Positions 11,095 through 22,620 of a stretch of DNA of 64,000 bases are shown here, piece by piece. Numbering within the stretch: position 1 is the stretch's first letter; every line of letters starts with the position of its first letter. Source of the stretch: Isoetes taiwanensis (Eukaryota > Streptophyta > Lycopodiopsida > Isoetales > Isoetaceae); the NCBI GenBank assembly GCA_021234155.1, contig JAJEKV010000032.1, positions 432,001 through 496,000 of the forward strand. The letters are read 5' to 3'. The notes beneath the pieces were generated by a model. It ran no database searches. It was not told the DNA's origin and saw nothing but the letters and a program-made list of their open reading frames with translations. Made by a program: the position numbers and the translations under genes.

Positions 11095-11101
11095 TATAAA
11101 G
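11095..11101 (+). promoter_or_regulatory. TATA box before ATG 11179
   Basis: TATAAAG within TTGCTATAAAGGGG lies about 80 bases before the ATG of MATSTAIPIDLKF. Confidence 0.5.
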
Positions 11102-11178
11102 GGGCCCCGATAGCTCACAGCCCAAAGAATTCTCAAATCCCCCTTCTATTACGAAGTCTCTTCTACCAAGTTATTGAC

Positions 11179-11294
11179 ATGGCCACCAGCACCGCCATTC
11201 CAATCGACTTGAAGTTCAATCAGGAAGAGGAATAAGATAAGATGGTGAAGAAAGCACCACTCAAAAGCTTGAGCAGTTTAAAGCGGTTCTACTC
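11179..11294 (+). pseudogene. 5' exon of block A plus-strand gene, cut by LTR element
   Basis: ATG 11179 opens MATSTAIPIDLKFNQEEE, an in-frame TAA, then DKMVKKAPLKSLSSLKRFYS. The sequence is then broken at 11295 by the end of an LTR element whose far end is at 16891. The flanks CTACTC and CTACCC match as a 6-base target-site duplication with one mismatch. Plus-strand coding of the methyltransferase-like gene resumes on the far side, so this is probably its first exon. No known domain is visible in the short piece. Confidence 0.5.
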
Positions 11295-11616
11295 CGATAC
11301 AATTAAGGAGTCTCAACGATCATGAATACCTGAGACTACGGCTAAGAAAATGTAGGAGTAGTATTATAACAGTTTCTCTTAAGAACAAGAGCACTTGGTT
11401 ACCACAACCAAGTTATGGAGCATCCAGTTACCACCCAACCGGATCCAAAAACTAAGGCAAATTTCAAAAGGGTTTAATCAACAAAGGAATGGATCAAGGC
11501 TTATTCTCCTTAAGCTCAAGACCATCCAATTTACAATGGTTTAAGGACTTAGTATGCAAAAGCTGTCAGAACCCGGAAATTGGTCCCAATCTTCGGTTGC
11601 ACAAAATAATCAGTGA

Positions 11617-13111
11617 GGAGTAAAACAAGGTTGCCCCCTGGCACCTTTTTTATTTCTAATAGTCATGGAGGGTTTGCATAGTAATTTCCAGAAGCTTAGA
11701 AATCTTAATGGGCTTAAAGGGCTCAAACTCCCCCCTAATCAAGAGATGGAAGATATTCTCAATGTTCATTTTGCAGATGATACCTTTCTTTTTATGAATC
11801 TGGACAACCAGTCTATTCAAACTGCACAGCAGATCCTCGAAGACTTTGGAAGATGCTCTGGATGCAATATCAACCCGACCAAGACAAAGCTGATTTCAAG
11901 GGATCAGGACTAAAGGGGAGCAAGACCTTATCTCTTGGATGTATGTATCTCTCTCCTACCACCAAAACCAAAATCTTGGGGATCCCCTATGCAATTAGAG
12001 TGAACGAAAGTGACCTGTGGGGGATCTCTTGGACAAGTTCTACAGAAGGTGGACTCTCTTAACTCTAAATTTCTTTCTAAGAATGGTAGGGCTATTCTTG
12101 CAAACTCCTCGTTATCTCCTCTTCTCGGGTTTTATCGGGTCATCTATTATTATGGCCCCTAAAAAGGTCTATTCTAAAATGCAAAGTATTATTGGTAGAT
12201 TCATTGCAGGGGGTACAAACAGAAGATGCTGGATTCCAGTCTCCATGAAGGAGTGTTGCAAAACTAAAAGTAGGGGAGGATTGGGGGTTATTAACATCGA
12301 AAAGCAAGCAACTGCTTTAGCTGCTAAATACTTCTACAGAGCCTGTACAGATCAGATTCATCACCCGGCCAAAGCTCTGATCAAACATTATATCGGGAGA
12401 TGCCATCCCTTTGGGTGGAGGGGACTTAAGATGCACCTTCCCTTTAGTATTTTCTTCCCCTTCACCATCCCAAATTCCATCCCTCAGATTATTAAGAAGT
12501 GGATCAAGGCGTGGATCGAGGTTAAAGGCATGTACACTTGGAAGGAGGGCCTTTCTCAGGATCAAGCAATTTTCTGGAGCCCTTCTCTTATTTTGGATGA
12601 TCCTAATACTTGTTTAGCCTCTCATTTCCCTACCCTAACTAAACAATGGACTAGCAGGGGAATTGTGTTCATCAGGGACATTACTAATAATTTGGACTAT
12701 CATACCTCCGTTCTGAGGGATCTGGGGGAAGAGTCTGAGATGCTTTTCAATAGTATTACACAGAAACTTGCTAGTGGTCAGTGGCACCATTCTGAAGATT
12801 CGTGGCACATAAATGGGTTCAGTGGATACAAAGTTAAAAAAGCTTATAAATTCCTGAACAGAGATCAGGATATAACAATCCATATCAAATGGAATACTGA
12901 TCACATGAGAATCAAAAGGAATCTCATCTTTCTTTGGAAGTGCCCAATTCACCCAAAAGTAAAAGCCTTTATGTGGCAGCTTTGGCATAAGGCTCTTGCA
13001 ACAAATATGAAAAGATGGAGAATGAATATGGCAGACTCTAACATTTGTGTGCGATGTATGCAGGATCAGGAAGATGAGAATCATCTTTTCAGAAACTGTC
13101 TATGGGCCTAA
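11617..13111 (+). pseudogene. LINE reverse transcriptase fragment with zf-RVT
   Basis: Starts at VKQGCPLAPFLFLIVMEGLH and carries the catalytic VHFADDTFLFM (FADD box, ~11768-11800). It then runs through NINPTKTKLIS, shifts frame near 11910 and again near 12020, and stays open for 364 codons. That frame contains FIAGGTNRRCWIPVSMKECC, RGGLGVINIEKQATALAAKY and a C-terminal zf-RVT-like ICVRCMQDQEDENHLFRNC. The N-terminal endonuclease and most fingers are missing through 5' truncation. A further decayed tail to ~13705 may be an RNase H remnant. The long open part suggests a fairly recent insertion. Confidence 0.8.
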
Positions 13112-13934
13112 TGGACTTTGGAGTTAGCCGAGATCGAGCTTAATATGCCCAATCTTAGGACCATGAGCCCCACCGGACTTCTTTCTTCCTGAAAATCCAT
13201 CAAATTGGATTTATCTTCTCCTTTGGAGGATGTGGAAGGGAAGAAATTCACGATCTTCAAAGAGGAGATTATTTGGCCTCAAAGCTATCATTGAGCAAAC
13301 TAAATATGATATTAAATGGATTGAGGAGATTTTCGGTATTCACAGTTGAAACCTTTTCATCCTTATCTAACTTTATTTTGAAATTCGCAGGGAACATTCT
13401 GGTGTTGGTAAAGAAGCTGAAGTGGAAAAGGATTGACCTTCACTCTAATGCGCTATGGCTAACTCAGTTTGGGGTCGAGATCCCGATAGCACATGAAGGT
13501 GTATGTCACTGTAATTGTGCTTGTAACACAGCTTATGATGCAAAGAGGGATATTTTATGCGGGGCGAAAGACAAGAAAGGAAGATTTAATCCGGGGAAAG
13601 CTCATTTATGCAAATGCCCATTCTGTCTATTCATAAGGGCTACCAAAGGAATGGGGAGAAAGGATCACGATGCGGGCGAGCCCAAGAAAAGGAGATTTTT
13701 GGAATGAAGACTGTTACTATCTTTTATATGATGAAATCCTTTTGAAATAAAGGTTCAGGCCTAAAACTACTGGTCTAGTCTAAATATTTTCTTAAGATAT
13801 TATGTTGAAGGGTCTTCATAACCAACCCTACCCAAATCGGTTACTTTTTGTAAACATATGTATATACATATGTCCATATGTACACAAATATCTATATTAA
13901 TATAAATACTAAGCCTTCAATTAAAAAAAAAAAA
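11617..13934 (+). mobile_element. 5'-truncated LINE nested in the LTR
   Basis: Its left edge follows LTR sequence AATAATCAGTGA and its right edge is a 12-base poly(A) (13923-13934) directly before the continuing LTR sequence GATATA. The insertion begins just before the RT motif QGCPLAPFLF. Target duplication is at most a few bases. Confidence 0.85.
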
Positions 13935-15014
13935 GATATAGGCTGGCCGGGGAGTTTTAGAGGCAGATTCCAGGCTATTGCAAGTCTGGCTGGTCGGACT
14001 TGGTAGCGGCAGCCAAAGGACAGATTCGCTTGTGCCGGAAGGAATAATCGAGGATCTCTGTGTCCAGAAGACAGTCCGTTATCTGTTTTTATAGTCGATT
14101 CCTCCCTTTTTCCTTTTGAAAAGGTCTTCCCATATTAGCTCGACCCGACCCCTTTTCTTGCAGAACAATCTGGAAAAAGGCCGATGCTATTCCTGTTTTT
14201 CCCTTTTTCATCCACGACCCCAATTTTAATATTAACCTTTGTTGCGTTTGCAAAAGCCCTTTTGTCCATTCTTTTTAATGGTTGTTTGCAATGGCATGCA
14301 CCCTTTGTCAAGTCCTATAAACCTTTGGAATACTATCGCCTCTTGGCAATTTCCTTAGCCTTTTTATTTTGGATCGCTCCCCCAAGCATGCTCCATATCA
14401 ATCCATCCCTTCTCAAGGTTGATCGCCCACGATCAATAAGATTCTAGAGATTTCTTATTCCTGCATAACTCAGAAATAGTTACAGATATTCTTGTACTTC
14501 AGTACCTGAATACCCCTCGTACCTCCAAGGTACAGATGTAATTTGTCAAGCCAATTGTGTTGCAACCACAATATCCAAGAATTACATCTTATGCTCTCTT
14601 GTCAAGCCGATTGTCGCCGCAAATCACAACCACTAATCTTCTAAGAGGCATTCACAACTAGTATACCATGTTCAAGCCGCTACGTTGCAATCGTAGTCAC
14701 TAAATCTACCATGGTATACACATTCAAAGTATCTATTCCTTATACCAAATAAAGAAAAATCAACCTTGAAAAAATCCTACTCTTTATTCCTAATAAAGAA
14801 TTTCACTTACAAAAGCTTTAATTTCTCCAAGAAGAAGAGGTTACCCAGGTTGTTCATCCCTAGAGTTCCCATCCGAGCCATCTCTTCTCCTTAGCGGCAG
14901 CTCTCTCTCGCCTCCTCTTCATGGAAGCTTACTCTTCTTCGCTCCTCCTCTCCGCCTTTTGAGGTCTCTCCCGCCTTCAAGTCTCAACTATTGTCTCCAC
15001 GGGCTTAGGCGCCT

Positions 15015-16070
15015 CTAAAGCATGCATCCAATAGTATATCTTTGGGATTTAGGAGGTTCAACTTTTGTAATACCCCCTTCTCCAAAAGGACAGTTCTTAA
15101 TAAAATGCTTTCCTCCGCATCTAAAGCATCCTCTTTTTGGTTCATTCTTTTTATTTAATGTGTCAATTTCCTCTTGCCTTCTTTCAGACCCATTGTTCTC
15201 TCCATTGTACCTTCCGTTGTACCTTTTGAACTATCTATCGGAGTCTTCACTCCCATTTTTCTTCTCTTTCTTTTTACTCTCCTCGTCAGAGGTGCCCTCG
15301 TCCCAAATATCTAACTTTCGCGTTTTGGGATCCAGCTTCCTTTCCACTGCAGATGCCATCTTTATAGCCCAATCTAAATCAGAGGATTTAGGATCTCCAA
15401 TTATTCATATATGTCATCCTTACACCCGCTAACATATTTTCGTAGGAGTTCTTCCCCATCTAGGTTCCTTATCAAGGTGGCCAAATGGGTAAACTTTGAG
15501 GTGTAAGACTGGATCATTTCCTTGTCTTGCTGTTTCAGTTGACCCCATACTCTTCTTAGCTCACTTTGATAATTAGAAGGAAGGTATTGCGATTCAAATG
15601 CTTTCTTGAATCTTTCCCATGTGTCTATCTTAGGATTACACTCTCGTCGACCTTGCCACGGGCTTGGGCTTGGTCTTTCAAATAGCTATCCATAGCTTGC
15701 AATTTTTCCACATCGCTTGCTTGCACTCGATCAAAGAATTTTTCCCACTGGCTTAAGAAACTGACTACTTTGATTGGTCTCATCTTCCTCCCTTTAAAAG
15801 TAGGCATATCTACTTTCTCCAACCATTTTCTGATGTTACTGGGATTGACTGGCGGCGGTGGAGGATTTACTGGTGGAGGATAATTCGGCAAAGGTGGGTT
15901 TGGGAAATATCCTAGAAGAAGCGTATACGAATAGCCAACCGGGTCAATTGCTTTTCATATTCCTGCTGATTAGCAGGTGTAGGCAATGCGATTTGAGACG
16001 CAATGTAACTAGCATTGGCTAAAGCTTGCTGATACTGACTATCAGAGATATTGAAACGGTTTTGGGCCAT
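15015..16070 (-). pseudogene. Gag of TR-GAG element, frameshifted
   Basis: ATG at 16070 begins MAQNRFNISDSQYQQALANA. After a frame change near 15910 it continues LLLGYFPNPPLPNYPPPVNP and WLEKVDMPTFKGR, then a classic retrotransposon gag stretch (SFLSQWEKFFDR, QYLPSNYQSELRRVW, YVSGCKD). The C-terminus has a CCHC knuckle, CFRCGGKHFIKNC (~15075-15115), and ends at TAG 15015. At least two frameshifts (near 15910 and 15630) separate the pieces. The protein would form virus-like particles for RNA packaging. No pol follows. Confidence 0.75.
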
Positions 16071-16092
16071 TGATCAGGTATATGGATCGATA

Positions 16093-16105
16093 GGCTCTGA
16101 TACCA
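16093..16105 (-). other. Primer-binding site of TR-GAG element
   Basis: On minus it reads TGGTATCAGAGCC, the usual plant site complementary to the 3' end of initiator-Met tRNA, two bases from the LTR edge. Confidence 0.8.
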
Positions 16106-16107
16106 CT

Positions 16108-16891
16108 TGATACAATTAAGGAGTCTCAACGATACTGAATACACAGACTACGGCTAAGAAAACAGAAGGAGTAGTATTATAACAGTTTCTCTTAAGAACA
16201 AGAGCACTTGGTTACCACAACCAAGTTATGGAGCATCCAGTTACCACCCAACCGGATCCAAAAACTAAGGCAAATTCCAAAAGGGTTTAATCAACAAAGG
16301 AATGGTAAAGGCTTATTCTCCTTAAGCTCAAGACCATCCAATTTACAACGGTTTAAGGACTTAGGTATGCAAAAGCTGTCAGAACCCGTAAATTGGTCCC
16401 AATCTTTGGTTGCACAAAATAATCAGTGATATATGCTGGCCGGGGAGTTTCAGAGGCAGATTCCAGGCTATTGCAAGTCTGGCTGGTCGGACTTGGTAGC
16501 GGCAAATAAAGCGACAAGATTCGCTTCTTCCGAAGGAATAATTGAGGATCTCGTGTCGAGAAGACAGCCCGTTATCCGTTTTATAGTCGATTCCTCCCTT
16601 TTTCCTTTTGAAAAGATCTTCCTGCATTAGCTCGACCGACCCCTTTTCTGCGTAACAACCGGAAAAAGGCCGATGCTATTCCTGTTTTCCCCCTTTTCAT
16701 CCACGACCCCAATTTTAATATTAACCCTTGTTGCGTTTGCAAAAGCCCTTTTGTCCATTCTTTTTAATGGTTGTTTGCAATGGCATGCACCCTTTGTCAA
16801 GTCCTATAAACCTTTGGAATACTATCGCCTTTTGGCAATTTCCTTAGCCTTTTTTATTTTGGATCGCTTCCCCCTAGCATGCTCCATATCA
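16108..16891 (-). repeat. 5' LTR of TR-GAG element
   Basis: 784 bases from TGATAC to ATATCA on plus. It matches the split left LTR with scattered substitutions and small indels, so the insertion is not recent. Confidence 0.85.
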
Positions 16892-16919
16892 CTACCCCGT
16901 AGGGGTTAACTGGTTTACT

Positions 16920-18412
16920 TAAGATTTCTATTTTTATTGTGAACCGGCACCAAGCAAACCTCGACATGCGAGTGTGCTCAAAATGACCATGTTCAAACTC
17001 TGGTTAAAAGCTTCAAGTCATACCCAACAGAGAGGTCCTCCATTTTCACGACATCGCACCATTTGACCCCATTACGCAGGTAATTGCTTGTTTTTCTTTT
17101 GGACTTTTGTTGTTTAGGTTTGACTTGATGGTTATCCATTTTTTTCAGGAAGAGGTGACATGGAGCAATCCCGAGGATTTGAAGGGCAAGAAATTTTACA
17201 TTATTTCCGGCAATCCAGATTTGTGCAAAGACACTCCTTTGTTCGGTCGCCGGCGGTTAGAGCAAAGAATTAGAATTTTGCTAAAGCCTATGCTAGAAGA
17301 AGATCGAGAGTGCTCAACGAAACCCTCGGACTGACAAAGAATATAGAGAGTTGAGCATTCAATGCAACGAAGTTATTGCAAATACCGTCTACAGAGAGCC
17401 TCTACTAGAAAAGTTGCAACAACTTCGTCATCAGCACAAGGCTTATGGCTGTCCTCCCCGATAGGGACTGCAACGACTTCAGCTTGGAAGGTAATTCTTT
17501 ATTTTCTACTCACCAACATCGCGGCCGCGATCTTGATGACCTTTGCTTCTGCAGGACTTCCATGAAATTGCAACCACCACTTTGAAAGTGCAGGAACTTA
17601 AAGATGAAAAACAATTCATCTTTATGGATGAGAAGGTTTTCAAGAAATTAATGGAAGTTGCCGGAATGTGGGTGAACCGTAAGCTCAGTGACGACCATGG
17701 TGAGTTTCCGGATAAGCCATCCAAAGACTTTTTTAACAAGACCTGGCTCCGGTTCCTACGAGGTATGTCGAATGCAGAGGTGGCACAGCTGCTAGATGAA
17801 ATTATGGAAGGCAAGACGTATTTAAAGGTGCAGTCAGGGTATAGCGGGAGGTTTGATTGCAAGCAACGGGCAACTGACATCAGAACCCTAACTTTTATGA
17901 GGCGTGAAATTTTATCCTATGCCTCTAATTTGCTACAAAAGGATTTCGATAGCTTCGAGAAATTGCTTCAGGCTTTTCCTGATTTTACGGAGCAGAGAAT
18001 ACTAGATATATCAGATACTGATACAGAGTACGTGAAGGCAAATTATAACAAGGATCATACACTAGGTAACCTGCCTGTAGCCTTTCTGGAACCAATCAGG
18101 AATATTTTAAAGCCAGAAGAGGCTAGAAAAAGAAAAGAAAAGAAAAATATTGTGCTTGCAGTGACAAAGGATGGCATCCCTACATCCTCCCCAGTGTCAG
18201 AGAACGCCACATTGATATTTATTGACATCCGAGGGATCAACAAGGTATGGGATTGCAAAAAATACATAGATCTTTTTACAAGGATAGCCACTATGACTAC
18301 TGCAAAAGTTTATCATTTGGTTATTATCATGCTTTCTCATGGAATTTGCGAATTGCATGTACAGTCAGAAGCAAATTCAGGGAGGGGGTCATATGTCTTT
18401 GGGTTCTTATGA
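16920..18412 (+). pseudogene. Block A plus gene, middle exons
   Basis: Coding resumes beyond the LTR element. A piece at ~16965-17090 reads HVQTLVKSFKSYPTERSSIF and ends at CAG|GTAATT. After TTTTTTTCAG (17149) comes EEVTWSNPEDLKGKKFYIIS..., with a frameshift near 17325. A 64-base intron (17491-17554) follows, then 286 open codons from DFHEIATTTLKVQELKDEK to 18412. Near its end, NATLIFIDIRGINKVWDCKK sits where N6-adenine-type methyltransferases carry their DPPW/DIPW-like motif, an uncertain match. Lys/Glu-rich segments suggest a nuclear protein. The long open exon against decayed neighbours is notable. Confidence 0.5.
17518..17531. repeat. Block A palindrome ATCGCGGCCGCGAT in an intron
   Basis: This is an exact copy of the 14-mer at 8577. 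It occupies the middle of a 64-base intron of the plus-strand gene. Confidence 0.9.
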
Positions 18413-18589
18413 AGAAGTAGGATGGGAGAGCAAAAGCAAGAGCATCAGTATTATAGTAGTCATATGTGCATTAATAGGAGTGACACTCGTGTAGCACCTG
18501 TGCAACTTGAGCTGGAGCTTCGTCTATCTCCACACAGCAAGGCTCCTAAGTAAACACCATTGCCTCCAATGCCTCTTACAGGAAATGAG

Positions 18590-19116
18590 GATGCTGATGA
18601 AAAGATAAAAAGGAAATTTCAAACTCTTTTTACAGGCAAACCAAGAGACAAATGGGCAGCAATGGAAGGAGTCTTGTATTGAAATGCCAACTGAAAACCT
18701 CATATGCCTATTATATTGTTGATCAGCTGGTGCCCACTGACGGTTGCATCCTGGATTTTTTTTTTTTGGGGATGTTTTTCTCGTGTCGCCTTATACAAGG
18801 GAAAAGAGCTGGCCTTTGAAAGTTTCGGTAAAGTGTGCCATTTCCTCGAGGTCCTTCTTGGAAACGCTTTGAGAAAATGGCCCGCCAAACTACCTGGGGA
18901 TCCTCAAGAAGATGAGAAAGCAGAGAATGCAGAGGCTAATCCTTTGTCGCCCGATATCAATATTACCCAAAAGATGATATATCAGGGTTGGATGCCATTT
19001 TGGATAACCCTCGTGCTAAAGGCTACGAGGAGAGAATGCAAGAAACAAAGCGACATTGCCGGGTTTAATGGAAAAAAGCTATTCATGCCCTCGAACCTAC
19101 TTTTCAAAAACTAGGG
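18590..19116 (+). pseudogene. SAM-methyltransferase-like exon, frameshifted
   Basis: Pieces read KIKRKFQTLFTGKPRDKWAAM, YAYYIVDQLVPTDGCILDFF, a frameshift in the T12 run near 18760, then GCFSRVALYKGKELAFESFG, KVCHFLEVLLGNALRKWPAK and a 60-residue tail. The order G-x-ILD-F-GG, then a Glu ~25 residues later, resembles motif I and the acidic loop of Rossmann-fold methyltransferases of the DNA N6-adenine kind. A comparable segment occurs in block C (53.7-53.95 kb). Substrate is unknown. The T run may itself have slipped. Confidence 0.4.
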
Positions 19117-19370
19117 CACTAAACTAGAAGCTTGATGGGTACCTACCATTCTTGACAGAGGTTTAATCTAGTGTAGACCACATGGAAAACAGAATTTCAA
19201 GATGAGTCCACTGGGACACAAGAGCATCGTGGTGCCCGCAAGAAGTCGGAAGATCTTTCATCCGTGACGCAGATTGCTACCGAGTCGAGAAGGAATTTAT
19301 AAGCGTGATCGGGCACGGGGGATAGTGAAAATGAGAAACCCGATGCACATGTGGAGCGATCGCAAGCGCC

Positions 19371-19487
19371 ATGGACGTGCAAATTCCAGCTTGTCACATG
19401 TTATTCAGAGATGGACACAAACAAGCTATGGAATTGGATAGAGCGCATGTAATCTGGATAGCCAATGAATTGGGTGTGACAACCTGA
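19371..19487 (+). pseudogene. Short coding remnant of block A plus gene
   Basis: The frame MDVQIPACHMLFRDGHKQAM to ELGVTT and TGA (38 residues) has protein-like composition and follows a longer decayed stretch from ~19190 (STGTQEHRGARKKSEDLSSV). It may be another exon of the gene running from 11179, but no family is recognisable. Confidence 0.3.
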
Positions 19488-20370
19488 TAGTGTATCTGAA
19501 ACACAATCATTTGAATGATATTGCATCCCTATTGTACATTACATCCTTTAATGGAAATTTTTGTTTCAGGAATTTGTTTTACTATACCTTTGTGTCTTTA
19601 TTATTACTTGGTGCATGTTTATCGTTCGAAAATAATCATGGTCGCGATCCCTCAGAAAGCAAATACATAGCTTAAAAATAGTGAAATGTTTGTGGTGTGC
19701 CTACTCCATCGCCTCCCTTGGAGCACTTTGATGCTCTCATATGGTGTTAATAAAAAGCCCATTATAAGGCTGTTTTTCAGCTAATGAAAAGATCGTTCCT
19801 CGATCCTTGCGAGAACATCGAAAGCATTCCATACTACTACTTTTTACCCATCGATGGACCTTTGCATGAGCAAGAAAACTAAATTTCTGAAAGACAACGA
19901 TTCATTGGTAGAAGTTGTACTAAAAATGCGAACTTTTACTCGGTTGCTATCGGGCCAGACTTTATGGCTAACCAAGAACCTATTTCACGCTAAACGAGAA
20001 TTCCAAATTTCTCTAATTAATTAATTCTTGCTTTATTATTGTGTCTATTATTTGCTGCACTTTGGGCTGATACTAACAGCCAGCCGCGCTTGTTTCATAG
20101 GCAAAATTATCTTTGCCATATGTCCATGTTAATCGAATTATTTCATTGTTATAACGTTTTAGGAATGCTCTTCGGGTGCATGTGAGAGGAATTGGAGTGT
20201 GCACGCTCTTGCACATACAAAAAAATGAAACTTACTGAAACTTGCTCACTTGGAGCGTCTAGTTTTCATAAGGGAAAATCTAAGACCAATGCACAAATTT
20301 GAGACAAGGGGAAAATCAGCAAAACAGGTCCTTCAATGCTTTTATGTTTTAATCTTTATTTAATATGCAG

Positions 20371-20851
20371 GTCAATCCTTTAGAGTTGACAAGGACTGAT
20401 CCATCAAACATTATTACTCCTTCCCCTGCGAAAGTGCTATCTGAAAGAGAGCGAGAGTTACAAAGTTTTTTGAAGAATGCACAAGTACGAGACGAGTCAC
20501 TAGGAGTAGGATGGTAGCCACAAATAGATCTGTTGCTACAAGATTACATGGGGGAGAAGAGGTCGAAGGGGAAGAGGAAGAGGAAGAGGAAGAGTGGTAG
20601 AGGAAGAAGATGAGCAGCTAGAAGTATCGACTAGAAGCAGAAGGGGACGAGGAAGGGGTGTGGTGGAAGTAATAAGGGAAGAGGAAGGCCAAGGATCAAC
20701 TAGAAGGGGAACTAGGCGAGGAAGATCCATGGAAGTGGTAGAGGAAGAGGGAGGGCTGGAAGATACTTTTTCAACACCCTTTCTATTTTTTGAAGAAAAT
20801 CCCAAAAGGAGTTTGGTTGCATCGTCCAAAATTCCATTTTTCTCTACATAA
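20371..20851 (+). pseudogene. Last exon of block A plus gene, Arg/Glu-rich tail
   Basis: After the acceptor TTTAATATGCAG the frame reads VNPLELTRTDPSNIITPSPA, then KVLSERERELQSFLKNAQVR, then a stop. Other frames continue as acidic (EEVEGEEEEEEEE) and Arg-Gly-rich (STRSRRGRGRGVVEVIREEE) low-complexity sequence to TAA at 20849. Such tails are common in nuclear or chromatin proteins. Assignment to the methyltransferase-like gene is inferred from strand and order. Confidence 0.35.
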
Positions 20852-21415
20852 CTCCTTTACGGGCATCTCCTTATCAAATATAACTTTGCATTTTGCTATG
20901 TCTTTGATGGAATTTCAAACAAGACATACAACAGGATCTTGGCATACAACATGATCTTCATGCTAGTCTTAGTAGAAGCTAGTGGCAATTTTGATCACTA
21001 TATTAGCAGTTTTTTTAGAACACGACCAACATTTGCATTGTATTCTGCTACAATGAAACTAAGGGTTGCTTAAAGCTGCCATAGTTGTTCCTTTTGCAGA
21101 AAGAGGTTAAAAAGTATTACAAAGGCCACAGATGAAAAGATCTCAAATTGCATATCAACATATTCGCTCATATCAATTTCCAATATAGGACATTGTTGAT
21201 CTAAGAAGTACATGAATAAGCAAAGAACAAAGAAGACAATATTTCAGATTTAGCAGATTTACCTCAATCAAAATAGCTTAACACAGTCAAATAAAGGTAC
21301 AACATCACCTTGTGGCAGCTTAGCAAGTATTGAGATTGGCAACGACATACGTTGAGCAGGTTATTGAAAGTGGATTTCAATTTCACAGTCTGATAAGAAC
21401 TACCTGGCTACTCCA
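20852..21415. other. No feature seen
   Basis: AT-rich sequence with no coding pattern, inverted repeat or tandem repeat that I can support. The right end of block A is probably here or slightly before. I could not identify terminal inverted repeats. Confidence 0.4.
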
Positions 21416-22620
21416 GTGGTTCTTGAAGAAAGGGATTTTCCTCCCTTGCAAGGCGTTGCGAGTAAGGGAGCGGAAGTTAATGGGAACTTGCATCCACCGT
21501 GTATGACATTCCGGTCTAATGTAATTTCTCACCTCGGGCAAATAATAGTGCTTGGAAATCATCTGATTCGGTTACAAAAGTTTCATATCAAAGATTTAGC
21601 GATTGGCTTTGTAAGGATATATCTAGTGCATCTAGAAAGGCAAGGGTAGCAGCTGCTTTACAGGTATTGTCTGAAGGAAGGATGAGTTGTCGGCAATCTT
21701 GGACACATTAAAAGCCCGACAGATTCAACTGCAACAACAATTGCCTTCAGATGACATATTTTACCAGTCTAATTGTCAGAATGTGGTTCAAGCTTCTGGT
21801 ATTCCTGTGGTTGAGGTGGACCATCAAGCTCATATTAAGTGTGCTGAGAACTTATCTTCTTGTGCGTTCTTGGGTATTTTATTGGGTGGCTATTTAGATT
21901 TTTCACTTGCCCGTATTTGGTTGTCTCGACTTCTGAGACGCCTTCAACTTCCTCCTTTCCAGTCCATCAAGTTATTGGCAAAAAACTTTGTTCTCATTAT
22001 GTTTGAAAGTAGTGATGCAGTGGACTCTTTGGTATCAAGGTGGGGAATATATAATGTACCAGTATTATTCTCCTGGCTTTACATCAGATACAGTTCGTGC
22101 ATTAAAGATGCCTTGCTGGTTCTCATTACCTAATCTTCCTTCTGAACTAATGGCTCATCAATTTCTAGTTGCAATTGCAATGGGACTTGGGGTTCATATC
22201 TCACACTCCATCATGAGTGGTCCAAGGATTTGTGTTTCTATGCCTGTGGACTCGCCTCTGCCAGATTGTGTAGTTGTAAAGAGCGGGCCTTGGTATAAGA
22301 AGTTGGATCTTAAGCTTCTGAATGGTCCAGAATTAGCCCGTTTGTTTCCTGATAAGGAGGCTTTTGTTAGCTTTAAATTAGAGGTATTCGTGCATCTGGG
22401 AATCATTCAACATTCTTCTCAGGTTCAAGCTCCTACTGTTATTTCTTCATCTATTCATGATCAACCTTTGCCAGTTGTCTTGCATTCCTCGGCTATGGAA
22501 GATGTTCTACACACAGTTCCAATGGTGTCGTCCTTAGCACCGTCAGCTGCAGCTATAGTTCCTACCACTCTCCCCGTTGTTGCTTCTGCTTCTCATGTTT
22601 TCGAGGTTGTTATAGGCTGA
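21416..22620 (+). pseudogene. LINE ORF1-like (DUF4283-type) remnant
   Basis: Three overlapping plus frames form one decayed gene. ERDFPPLQGVASKGAEVNG resembles the start of plant LINE ORF1. LLAKNFVLIMFESSDAVDSL and, after a frameshift near 22000, YYSPGFTSDTVRALKMPCWF then SLPNLPSELMAHQFLVAIAM are spaced like a DUF4283 domain. Then KSGPWYKKLDLKLL and a Pro/Ser/Val-rich tail to TGA 22620. No endonuclease or RT follows within the next kilobase. The assignment is by pattern only. Confidence 0.45.

Larger units (their letters stand above)
11295..14400 (-). repeat. 3' LTR of TR-GAG element, split by a LINE
   Basis: The parts 11295-11616 and 13935-14400 together match the intact LTR at 16108-16891 in order and total length (785 versus 784). 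The sequence between them is a LINE ending in poly(A). Confidence 0.85.
11295..16891 (-). mobile_element. Non-autonomous LTR retrotransposon (TR-GAG type)
   Basis: Two 784-785 bp LTRs flank an internal region of only 1.7 kb that encodes gag with a zinc knuckle and no protease, RT or integrase. The primer site TGGTATCAGAGCC (minus, 16105-16093) lies two bases inside the right LTR and matches the initiator-Met tRNA type. A purine tract GAGAAGGGATGGA precedes the left LTR. LTR ends are TG...CA, with T>C at the left edge. This fits the known TR-GAG class, mobilised in trans. It is inserted in the plus-strand gene that begins at 11179. Confidence 0.8.

Noticed and set aside
10810-11136. 108-codon minus-strand frame
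   Set aside because: It overlaps decayed plus-strand coding and the TATA region, and its composition is unremarkable.
20594-20851. Arg-Gly-rich frame as an independent RNA-binding protein
   Set aside because: The low-complexity purine-rich DNA can be read this way in more than one register, and it follows an acceptor site, so a decayed terminal exon is more likely.
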